NCBI GenBank assembly: GCA_034620365.1
Contig: JAQGEQ010000204.1
Location: 620,001 to 684,000, forward strand
Reading direction: 5' to 3'
Length of the DNA stretch: 64,000 nt
From: Pegea sp. RAD2-039
Taxonomy: Eukaryota > Chordata > Thaliacea > Salpida > Salpidae
Shown here piece by piece: positions 23,491 to 35,600 of the stretch. The first letter of the stretch is position 1, and every line of letters starts with the position of its first letter. The notes under the pieces are model-generated. The model had not been told where the DNA came from and did no database searches. It saw nothing but the letters and a program-made list of their open reading frames with translations. Position numbers and translations under genes: made by a program.

Positions 23491-26400
23491 GCAAAAACAT
23501 ATTTCAAACTTTTGTCCAAAATCATCTTTCCATATCTAAACTTTTGAGACATCTTTTCGGAGTTACTCCTTGTTGGTATTTTTCTAAACCGACATCAATT
23601 GTCAGAAATAGAATTCTGAAGTTGATTGAGTGCATGACTTTCATGTTTGTCTATTGGACAGAAAGTCCACAACTTGATAAAACAATCAATCTTGACAAAT
23701 TTTTATGACAAAGTTATCTTAACAATAAATATTTGTCAAAATTGTTATTACTCCATAAAACATTTTGATTTACTTTTCTAGAGATTGAAATAAAATCTTT
23801 AAAATTAAATTGAAAGTACTTACCATGTTTAAAAGCTTTGTTTTCATTTTTATCAATTTCTACTTCAGTAAATTACTTACAAATCCCTTAAAAATCTGAT
23901 GAAAGCAAATTTTAAAAGAGATTTAAATCATTACAAATTTATACTGAGAAAAAAAACATGATAGAAGATGAAAGAAGAGAATTTGTTGGTATTTGATTTC
24001 AAGTTTTTTACTGAAATAATTTTGTTTATAAAAGTAGTTATTGAGAATTAATTAGAATTCGTTTCAGTCAGCTCACTGCAAAACAATGAAACCGTTTCTT
24101 ACTACTCTTCTAATATTTTAAATAGATCTTTTTTTAGGTTCTATTTTTACATAAAAGCTTTGCAACAAAAATTTAAATCTCTATTGGCCACTCCTTATCG
24201 GTTATAAATAATTGTTTTCTTATTTATTAGAAAAGTATTAAAAAATTAATTTAGTTTAAGCAACATTCTTAATTTTTCAAAGTTGAAAAAATTAGACAAT
24301 TAGCTTTACAGAATTCTGATATAATAAATTGGATATGAATAATTTACTGAAGAATAAGCGTCTGGTCAAGAAATTTGATGAAAAAATAAAACTAAAGATA
24401 ATAAAACATAAAAAATATCAAAACAAAAAGTCTTTGTATCTAGACTTTTGAAAATAATTAATTAAAGTTTAATATTAACTGGGATATATAAATCAAGCAA
24501 TCAAAAGTTTTTGAAAAATTCTTAAGAAGATACAAATGTCTTTAAATTAAATCGTGTTAAAATGAAAAAGAGATTATTCAGGTAAATATCGAATAGTTTA
24601 AAAACGATAAAATTTAACATCCTTTTAAATTTGCTTGTATTTTATTCATCAATATTAAAGATATTATAAAAATTGTTATTTTAAATGCTTAAAAAAAGTG
24701 TCAAATATTGTATCAATGTTTCTTTTAACTATAAATAAATAATTATTTTTATATGGATTAACGTTTAAGAAAATTTGTTGGAAGCACTCGCGTTGAAATT
24801 GACGTCACAATGTCAAAACAAGTTACGACAGGTTTAAGTTTGAAAGTATCGACACAAAGAATTCTTTATCTATTTGATATGAATGTGAGTTCATTATTTC
24901 GAAACCCTATGCTATAAATACCATAAATTCTTCAGGCAAATGACTTTTTTTGCTGAATATTATTAAAAGTATGAAAAATATTTAACGACACAATAAACAA
25001 AAGTGCAATTTTGATAAATGTTTGACTGATTATGTAATATACAACTTCACGCTTCATTAACAACAGGGTTCAAAGTTCACATTCTTTATAAAGTCATAAA
25101 AATTAAAGCTTCACAAGCTGAAAATCAAGTTTACAGAAATCTTTTACAAATTTGAAATATAAGTTGTTTTAATTGTTTGGTATTTAGGTTGTTTTCAGTA
25201 AAAACTTGAGAACCAGCTTGACAATTTTCCAAGCCTAAACAGCAATGTAAATTACTAAATTGGCTTTTCTATAGAACTTTGTATTCAAAACACGAAAAAT
25301 GAACATCAAATTAATTTCAACATTTTTTGTATTACGTGTTATGTATAAAAACCTTGACATTTAATCATATTCTTTAGTTTTCAGTATCATAAAACCAAGA
25401 GATTTGTTTTAATGTACATTTTTATTAGTAAAAATGACATAAACTAAATTACATAAGAATAAAATAATTGAATTCTTCTTATTATTTTAAATATTTTTCA
25501 TACCAATTCAGTTTTGATGTAAGTTAAGATAAGTTATATTTACTTTATCAGCTAACCGCTATTATTAAACGATTTTATTTTATTATTTAATTATAAATTG
25601 ATTGTAGTTGAATTTTCAACTTTTTACATTTTAAACTTTGGAGACATTTGTTCTTTGTTAACAGTTTCTTATTAAGAATTATGATCTTCTAAATTAAATA
25701 AACAACATTTGAATTTTACTTTAGTATTTATGGCGGTATATCTTTTTAAATAAGCAACAGTGCATTTTATGTGAAATATATTTTTATAAAAATTTATGCA
25801 ATTTTTCTATTAAGAATACTTAAATGAAAAAATTAAACTTGATCAAAATAATTGTAATAATCATCGAATCAAAAACTTATCCAAAGCCCTCAATAAGCCG
25901 AAAAACGTAAATTAGAAAGACTAAGATGAAAAAGTTCAATCAAATTTTATAATTTTCAAAAAAAAAAAATTTGCTTAGTAAATTTGTGACATACTTTCAA
26001 AGGATTTTTTTGTTGGGCTTGCAGGAAATATATAATCTTTAAGGTGTCTGAGAATTTCAATTTTGAAAAAATTTCATAAAATGTAAAATCAAGACAAAAA
26101 GAATTGAAATACTTTTCAAATATTTGAGCGTTTTCAAATTTATATTAACCTGTATATGATCAAAATTTTCTTTTTTATTGCCTTCTTGTATTATCATAAC
26201 AGCTTTAGTTTGTTTTCATTTCTAATGCTGCTTATATATTAGTTTTTTTCAAATACAATAGGTTCTTATACATTGGCTCTTTAGCTCTAATAGTGTAAGC
26301 TTGAATTTGAAATTAGCTCTGGTTTAACAAATTGTAGTTAAAAAGGAAAATAATTTAAAATGATAAACTAATTTTAAATCAATTGAATCTAAAATCAAAC

Positions 26401-29400
26401 CAATCAAAAGGCTGACAAACTTAAAAAAATTAATCAGTTTTATACTTTTTAAAAAACAGTTTTGATTTATAAAATTTCTAATTTAAGTAAAAAATATTTT
26501 CTCTATCCAATTTTTAAATAAAATTGTATTTTTCAAATAAAGTCACCGCAAAAACTTTACCTTAAATATGAAAATGTAGTTTTACCATCAGTTTAAAATC
26601 TCAATTTTTTCGTCAATTACATTAAAAAGCTTATCTTTACAATTATTGGTTTGAAAGAAAATGTACTTAATGAAAAGTTGTTTGACAAAAGATAAAGGGA
26701 CAAGTAGTTTTTTTAGTGTCTTTAAAGTATTTCAATTATTTTCAACACAGCTTTGAATTTAATTTCTTTGAAAATTTTACTCAAATGCTTATATCCCTGG
26801 ATACTGTAGTATTAATTGAAAGTAATGAAATTCTTATTTCTTACATTTAAAAATTATTTGAAATAATTCAAAAAAAAATGTTTCAAAAAAATGTTCAAGA
26901 CATTAGAAAACTTTATTACAAACTCTAATATTTTCACCTTTTTCTAAGTAATAATTGTAAATAAGATATACTGCAATAAATTACTTTAATTTATTATAAT
27001 TATTTGTCATTAAAATTGTTTTAACAAATATTATTTGATTCAATATCAGTTACAATACAATTTCATGATAAACAAAGTTGTCCAAAAAGTAAAAATACAT
27101 AAACCTAAAATGTAAAGTTCTTCTATCAAATAATGACATCATTGAGTTTCTAGACACACTGTGAACTAAAAGTCACATTATTTTTAAGTAGTACTTAATA
27201 AAGTGAAATTTTAGAGGTTTCAATAGTTTTTTCTTGTATTCCATTTTATGTTTATTTAGCTGTTTCAGTTATTGGTTACATGTAGCGCAAGTTAGAAGGT
27301 ATTTTTTAAGTAAATATCAGTTGTAGAAATTTTTTGAAACATTTGTTCTCAAAACAACTCAAAAATTTCAAATGCTTTCCAAAATGTCTAAGCTGTTACA
27401 CTTTAAAAAACATATTTTAATTTTACTTGAATTGTTTTAAAAAAAATGTACACATTTTTTGAAGGAATTTTATTTATTGATAAATAGTACTTTTTTAGTC
27501 AAAATTCTATTTGATTGAAAATAAATAAAATGACTTTTTTTTAATATTTATGATAAAGTCTTAGAGAATGCAAATGACATTTTAAATTATTTAATTCATT
27601 ATTTACATAAATACAAATAACACTATATAATAAGAGTAAAACAACCAAATAAACAACCTTTTTATAAAATTCACGAACTTTTGTATAAATTTATAAATAA
27701 AACAGCAGGTATATTTTTTTTTTTATGTAGATGTTAATTTTCTTTCTAGTTTATTTTTACCATCTTCTTAAATTCCCTAAAGTCAAAAATGTAAATTATC
27801 AACAGCCAGCACTATAAACAAAATTTATTAATTTGTTTATTTAAAAAAAGCGATCGCTTTGCTGGTAAAAATAAGCTGAATTTTAGTTTTTAAACTTATA
27901 AAAAATTTCATAATTCATAAGTAAAATAGAATTTATAAATGATGATTTTTTTAGAATAAATGATAAAAAATTTAATATTTGATGATTTTAGATATGGTTC
28001 GAGATAACACTATATTTACTATTTATGATATTTTGGGTTATTTATACAAGTCTTAAAAAATTTAAACATTTTCAAAATAATTTATACCACTTTTTCTAGT
28101 TTGGTCACCAAATAAGATTGTTCGGTGTAATTCTTTCAACTTGTGAAATCTATACTGCAATAAATATTCAATCATTCAAAACATTTTTTTGAAAATTTTG
28201 CAAGTACTTTAAGAAGAAATATTTATTTTTTCAATTAAACAAGGTTGATGATAAATTTTAAAATATATTTGTGGTTTTATTTCATCGACTTTTTGTGTAA
28301 GTAAATTTAATAATCTTAATTTATCTGGGTTTGAATTTTAAAATCAAATATTCGATTTTATATTTTTCTAAAAATTAGTGAGCTTACATTAAAAAAAGTT
28401 TTTGCTGATATTTGATTTATTACAAATTTATAAGAAGCTTGTAGTAAATATCATCGTCATCCTTCAAAGCTTTATCAAAATATTGAAAATAAAATGTTTA
28501 ATTATTCTAATCAGAAAATATTAGATAAAGATCACGTGATATTCTGCTTTAAACAACTTTTTTTACTGAAATTTATGGTTCTTTGCTGAGAGCTAAGCGA
28601 TAGTCCTGATTAAGTTCAATTCATGTTTAAGGACAAAAATTGACAGTTAGATTTAAAAGTCACTTTAAGAAACAAAAATTATCAAATATATTAATGGCTA
28701 TTAATCTAAAATTAAATGTAAACAATTTCATTCTAAACTACCTTCGTTTGTAACCATTTAAAATAACATTAATTTCAAAGTACATCTAGTCAAAAACATA
28801 AAAGAAAGACCTTATGTGGCAATAGTATCTCCGCTCACTTTTAAATTATATACAAGAAATTTGGAAAACTATTTCTCAAATTATCAAACTTTGTTTTGTT
28901 TACGACAAAATACAATACTTTGGTTTTAAATTAAAGAAATTGTTTAAATTTAGCTTTAGAAAGTTTACATATCAAATACGAACGCTTGTTTCAAACTTAT
29001 CTTTTAATAGCAGAAATAATATTTTGTTTTCTTTTGCATTTATTTGCTTATAAATTTGTTTACTAGTATTTACAATAACTATTCTATAGTTAAAATAAAC
29101 TAAGCACAAGAATAATTAAGAAAAGCAAATGATAGTTAATTAAATAGAAATTGATTTAAACAAAATTAAACTTAAACATGTTCTTAAGTTTTTGAAAAAC
29201 TTTGGTGCTTTTCTTTTAAATCTATAAATATCGATCGTTTTTACACAACATTTTTCAGTTTTTACTTAGGGAATTTAGAAATACGTTTTACAGCTGAAAT
29301 ATAGTTGTTGTTTTGAATCGTGTTATAATACTGCTTTGCAAGAATCATTTAAACTTGTATTTAAAGTGCAAATTGTTTACTTAGATGTAAGAAGTATCAA

Positions 29401-29809
29401 AATTTAGTTTTTTCTGTTATATTTTTATGATAAAATCTTTGTACTACAAAGTAAGTATATAGTTGTTTTTTTCTTAATGTTTAGAATGCATTGTTGGACT
29501 AAAATATTTTAGTTTATGATCATCTATAAAATTACTTTAATATCTATAGATGAGAAAACATCTGAACAAAATTTTCATATTTGTTAAAATGCAAATTGCT
29601 GATTTGATTAGTAAATGAAATTAACAGTTTTCAAAAGATAAATAAGAACACTTTAATAATAACTTAAAATTTATACAAATGTTATGAAATAAGTTTCTAT
29701 ATACACATTGAAAATATAAAAAAAAATGTTTTTATTTAATTTTTGTTTAAGCTTTTTATTCTTACAGCATTTGTTTATGATTTCAAAACTTTGTTAAACA
29801 ATTTATCAA
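23491..29809. other. Gene-free AT-rich region
   Basis: I see no exon with usable splice sites and coding character, no RNA gene and no mobile element. Content is long A/T runs. Two local marks are a TGACGTCA at 24800-24807 and a perfect 14-bp palindrome centred on GCGATCGC at 27847-27860. Confidence 0.6.
27847..27860. repeat. Perfect 14-bp palindrome around GCGATCGC
   Basis: AAAGCGATCGCTTT reads the same on both strands and stands out as GC-rich in an AT desert. No function is evident. Confidence 0.4.
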
Positions 29810-31734
29810 ATGTTAGCATACAAAATATTCTTTGCAATTCTAACATCAATAATTTTTGGTATGTTTTAGCTGTTGTTATCCATTTTATGTTGTAGTTTTT
29901 GTAATTTTTAACCAAATTTGGATGTTTAGAGCATAAAATGTGCTTTTAAACACATTCAGTATCCATTCTTACTAATAAAGGCTTTTTATATGTAAGATGG
30001 CATGAATTATTCAACAAAAATCAATATTTAATAAAAAGAATAGTCTAATACTGTTGAAAGTTATAAAGTTAATTATAACTACTGAATGTTGTTTACTTGA
30101 AGTATAAATTTACTAATTAGAATCAACTTTTGAAAAAAAATGTTTTGTAAAATCAGCCAACAAATATTATCAAACCTTAATCGCTACATTTATTTATTTT
30201 TTAAATTTGTTGATAGCTGAAAACATTGAATCTATCCAAGTCTATCTTGAAGGACAAAAAACTGGTATTGTAAAGAAAAAAGTATTTTTAGGGGCACGAA
30301 CCCAACTAACTTGTGACCCATGGGACACTAACTCAGAAAGATTGAGGTAGAAGATGTGATTCAGTTTAAGTGAATCTAGCTTTCCAGAATCTGTTTTTCC
30401 AAATGAAAATTGTTTTCTTTAGTGTAGTTTGGACTTATAGAAGATTTGATGATGAAGCAGGACTTCGTTCTTCAATTGCTCACAACAAAATATTAGAAAA
30501 ATACAAAAAGAAGTTTTTACTTCATACAAAAACAACATTGATCATAAAAACACCAGACAGAAATGACTCAGGTATGTGGATCTCTTGGATGTTTGAATGG
30601 AATCTTTATAATATTTAGCTTAATAAATGTTTATAAATATTAGACAAAGATATAAGTTTTTTGAAATAAATGAATCAATCTTTGTAGGTATTTACACTTG
30701 TATTCTTGAAAACCAAAGTGATAAAAAGTTAAAGTCTTCACAAGGATCTTACAATCTTCTTGTGATGTGTGAGTTGATGTGATCATTATACGATTAAACA
30801 AATTGCTGAGTCATTAAATTTCAAATAGTTCCACCATCAAAACCTCACTGTATGTATCCATCTCAACGATATCTAAAACTAAATGAAAAGGACAAAATCA
30901 TTTGTAAATCAGACGCAGGTAAACCACATCAACACGTGACTTTGTACACAGCCAACCAATTAGTTTCTTGTATGAGTGTGTTTTGCTGACAGCTGCACCG
31001 AAACCAACTTACTCTTGGTATAAAGATAATCGCTTACTGCCAGTAAGGAGTGAAAATGATCCCAGATACAAACTCGCTCAATTCAAATACAACCAAATTG
31101 ATGGAACTCTTCATTTTACGGTCTCTTCAGTTGCATTTAACTCAAAGTTGCAATTTCTTCAAATGTTCTTCTAGAATATCAACGATCTCAATTCAGGGAT
31201 CTACTACTGTATAGCAAGAAATGAAGCTGGATGGAAAAGATCTATGTCCTTCAAACTTCGTATTTGTACGTCTCTTCCTTTGCTTCACACTTATCAACTG
31301 TTTGCTCTTTAGTGTATCCTGTTACAACGGAAGTGATGATAGCTACTTCTTCCGCTCTCTGTCTCTTCCTCTTTCTCCTTATCCTCGCTTGCAAACATCG
31401 TTCACTTCTACTTCAAACTTGTTTTAGTGAGTTTCTCATCACTTACACTCTCAATTCTAACCAATCAAATTTGACTTTTATGTGACGTTTTCTATTCAAG
31501 ATGGGACTTTTGATTCTCACAGGTTTTTTCACTTTCATATCAAATGTTGATAACAAAAAACTTTCAAATTATTTACAGTGGTTCAAATGAAAGTGCAAAT
31601 GACGTGGTCTTGGACGGTGCTGGTCCACATATTGTTAGAAGTGTACCAGTGCCTATGACCAAGCCTGTAACTTACAATTTGTTAATGCTATTATTAATTT
31701 AATTTTTTTACAGAAAAAGTCTATTGTGATTTAA
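29810..31734 (+). CDS. Two-Ig-domain transmembrane adhesion protein, JAM/CTX type
   Basis: A likely cell-cell adhesion protein. Ten coding exons: 29810-29858, 30217-30346, 30423-30571, 30688-30768, 30829-30918, 30993-31120, 31175-31265, 31313-31481, 31579-31666, 31714-31734 (331 aa in this model). Order: signal peptide, V-type Ig (Cys in QLTCDPW, later DSGIYTC), linker FPPSKP, C2-type Ig (ICKSDAG, SWYKDN, SGIYYCIARNEAG), then a single TM (about VMIATSSALCLFLFLLILAC) and a short cytoplasmic tail. The V-C2 layout, the PPSKP linker and the tail ending SIVI (class II PDZ-ligand pattern, as JAM tails end in FLV) support the JAM/CTX group. The end of the TM exon is uncertain: the better-looking donor at 31427 breaks the frame of the last two exons, while a GTGACG donor at 31482 keeps it. 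No kinase domain follows, so it is not an FGF receptor. Confidence 0.72.
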
Positions 31735-32695
31735 GATCTGTGATCTCAATCAATTTCACTTCAATCATATTCCACTTCAAAATTCATTCTTCAACAACTG
31801 GTTGCAATAGAGGCGGTGTCGTCGATTTGATGACGTCATCACGGCTGGAAATGTTCATTTGTTTCAATTTGTGTTTTTTTTATTTTAACAAAAATTAAAA
31901 CATTTGGATATTTTGATTCAGACCTTTTTAATATTTACACAAAAAAAAGGATTTAAAAAGATTAATTTTTAGATTTAATTTAATTCTATTTGAAATTTAA
32001 AGATCAATATTAAAACAATGGCTTCGGTCGAGAACGACCATGCTGCCTAATCGATAATAGACTCGAGAATCAATAGTTTGATATTGTAAAAGTCGAATAA
32101 TTTCAGAAGTTGAATTATTTTGTTCGTATTTGTGTTCAATTTATTGGTAATAAGAAACAGACTTCTCTCACATTTAATGTAAAAAGTTCCCTGTCACACG
32201 CTGATGTTAAAAACAGATGAAAAAAGAATTGTGCAGCTTTCAAGCTTTCTGATTTGAAATTGTTTGAAGTTTTATGCAAATATTCTTGATAGAAGCAGAA
32301 TCAATCGAGTTTAGTATTTTTAGAATATTATTAGATGACTACGATTGAAAAAAGAGAAATCAGTAATTTATTGTAAGATTTACAAAAATGATCAGAAGTA
32401 CATCTAGCTTGTTTGCTTACGATCGATTCATTTAAGTTGACTTTAACATGTCTCGTTGAAGATGTAACTTCTAGCGAATAAATCTTCTAGTCGATAAAAT
32501 ATTGAACAAACTAAAATATGAAACTTTTAATTAATGTGCTTACAATGATTTTGATAAACAGTTTGGACTTCAACCTCCACAAAAAAAATGTTAAAAGAAT
32601 TAGAGCAAATAATATGAAAATAAAGGCTTTGTGCAAAAGAACTTAGTATTTTCGCAATATGATGTTTGTGTAATAATTTGCAGCAATCTAATCGA
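31735..32695. other. Region between convergent JAM-like and eEF2K genes
   Basis: It probably carries the two 3' UTRs facing each other. ATTAAA at about 31894 (+) and a minus-strand AATAAA at 32367-32372 are candidate poly(A) signals. A TGACGTCA lies at 31831-31838. No further gene was seen. Confidence 0.5.
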
Positions 32696-35600
32696 TCATT
32701 CATCACAATAAACTTCTTCTGCTAGTTCGTAATATTTAGTAGCCAGTTTTCCTTTTTGTTGCATCATCGCTATCTCAGCTGCTTCATTATATAATTCAGC
32801 TGTAAAAATTAATCAGCAAATCGTGAGTCAGCATCAAATGATTCAAACTGAAGATTATTTCAAACACTAGGTGTCGATAGACAACACATTTCAAGATGAT
32901 ACTTTGTGGGAATTCTACAAACCTGCAAGATCTCGATCTTTCGTCACCCCATCACCTCCTTTTAAGTATATATGAGCCTTATACTCGAGAATCTCATATT
33001 TAGGAGCCAACCGACTCAGCACCGAGTCATATTGGCCTTCGGCATCGTATTCATCTTCATTGTGGAGTAAGCGATCAAATAATTCCAAAGATTTTTTCCA
33101 ATCTCGTTTTCTGAAAACATAAATTCAACATCCGATCACAATGATTGCTAGTTAGCGGTCACCTGTCCACAGGAAGACCCTGTCCAGTGTAGAAAGACTT
33201 GGCCACAGTAAAGATAGCTTCCCGGTCACCTGCTTTTGATCCAAGCAGCAAGTAGTTGAAACCAATTGCCCGATTCTGTTCTGTGTCCTAAAAACTGATC
33301 CAGTAAAGATTTGATGATTCAAAAGATGATGATCTGACTAACTTCAATCTGAAATTGAGAGATCAGATCATGAGGAAGTCCGAGGAAGATTTTTGCCGCT
33401 GTTTGAATAGCGCTGAGACATCCACAATCTGCAGCGATTTGAAGATGAAAAACAGCTGATTGGAAGTCGAGTTGGAAGCGATCACAATCATAATAGATGA
33501 CCATGACATAGTGGATCTGTAGATGAAGAGATTGAGTGGAGAAAATAAGAAAGAAGATAAAGACCTTTCCTAGGATTGATTTACCAAACTCGATTTGTTT
33601 CTCAGCTAAGAAGCAAGAAGCTCTTCGATGAAAATGAGAGTTGGAAGTAGAAGGATGAAGAAGCGAGATCTTCCGCTCTGAGGATCGTTCATTTTCTTCG
33701 GGAGGTTTAATAACAGGAGGAGGGTTCAGTAGCATCTCATGATAATCCTGAAAAAAGAAGAGATCAACACTATTCGGGATGATCTAAGAAAATCATACAC
33801 TATGATCGGATGTGACGGTGATTGTTCGGATGCGAGGAACTGATCCGTATCCGATCGAATCTACATCACTATTTGTGCTACTTCGCGAGCGACGGATCAC
33901 TTGATGATCACTATCTTCCTTGATGTAGTCGTTATCATCACCTGCTCTTAGAGAATCTCTTAACCTCCGATCACTTAAAACGAGATGATCACCTTCAGGC
34001 GATCTTGGAGGTAGATACAACTCTTCGTGAATACAATCAGATTCGAAGGAATGGAAGGCGGAAGAAAGAGGTTCTTCGTGTCCAGTGGGAACGGTTTCTC
34101 GTCTCTTTGAAAATATTTTAATGTTACAAGCGCCCTCTAGTGTCATCTTTCACTGACATTTTCAAAGACATTCCTATCTTTGAGACGTAACTCGAAAGGG
34201 GAGAGATCAAAAGATGAGAGATTGAGACTCTGACAGATTTGATTGCATCTGTGTGAGTAAAAGAATAACGCCATTCCCTTGGTTCCCAGATTACCCGTTC
34301 CGTATTCAGTTCCTCTACATCAGATCATAAAAAGGATTTGAAAGATACAAATATAATCCTACTTGTGAGTATGAATCTGAGGATCTGTCCAAAGATCACC
34401 GACTCCTTGAATATCAACAACAATCAAGCGGTGCTGAGAACACTCGAAAGTAAAGTGACTGAAAGCCTGAAGAAAAGAGGAGGATGAAGATGAGAAGAAA
34501 GATCAGAGTGAGATGCGACCTGTGGTGTGGCTCGAGCTTCATCAGACACAAATCCTGAGTTGGAATTGTATTTGATGTAGTCACCTTCAATGTAGTTCTC
34601 CAAATGATAAAGAGGTTTATTCGGTTCTTCAAACATTTCAATCACTGACATTTGCATAATATCAACCTGAAGATAACAATTTGATGAGGATGATGGGATC
34701 ACTCTTATGAGGTTGTGAAGATAACAATTTGATGAAGATGATGGGATCACTCTTATGAGGTTGTGATGATCAATTTGATGAGGATGATGGGATCACTCTT
34801 ATGAGGTTGTGATGATCAATTTGATGAGGATGATGGGATCACTCTTATGAGGTTGTGATGATCAATTTGATGAAGATGATGGGATCACTCTTATGAGGTT
34901 GTGATGATCAATTTGATGAGGATGATGGGATCACTCTTATGAGGTTGTGATGATCAATTTGATGAAGATGATGGGATCACTCTTATGAGGTTGTGATGAT
35001 CAATTTGATGAAGATGATGGGATCACTCTTATGAGGTTGTGATGATCAATTTGATGAGGATGATGGGATCACTCTTATGAGGTTGTGATGATCAATTTGA
35101 TGAAGATGATGGGATCACTCTTATGAGGTTGTGATGATCAATTTGATGAGGATGATGGGATCACTCTTATGAGGTTGTGATGATCAATTTGATGAGGATG
35201 ATGGGATCACTCTTATGAGGTTGTGATGATCAATTTGATGAGGATGATGGGATCACTCTTATGAGGTTGTGATGATCAATTTGATGAGGATGATGGGATC
35301 ACTCTTATGAGGTTGTGATGATCAATTTGATGAGGATGATGGGATCACTCTTATGAGGTTGTGATGATCAATTTGATGAAGATGATGGGATCACTCTTAT
35401 GAGGTTGTGATGATCAATTTGATGAGGATGATGGGATCACTCTTATGAGGTTGTGATGATCAATTTGATGAGGATGATGGGATCACTCTTATGAGGTTGT
35501 GATGATCAATTTGATGAGGATGATGGGATCACTCTTATGAGGTTGTGAAGATAACAATTTGATGATTTTGATGATGGGATCACTCTTATGAGGTTGTGAT

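Noticed and set aside
29810-31734. FGF receptor or other Ig-domain receptor kinase
   Set aside because: The tail ends after a short cytoplasmic part with an in-frame stop; no kinase exon follows before the opposite-strand eEF2K gene.
34424-34750. Open frame running from the eEF2K exon into the minisatellite
   Set aside because: It is a read-through of exon 34666-34520 into intron on both sides; the family alignment places splice sites at both exon ends.
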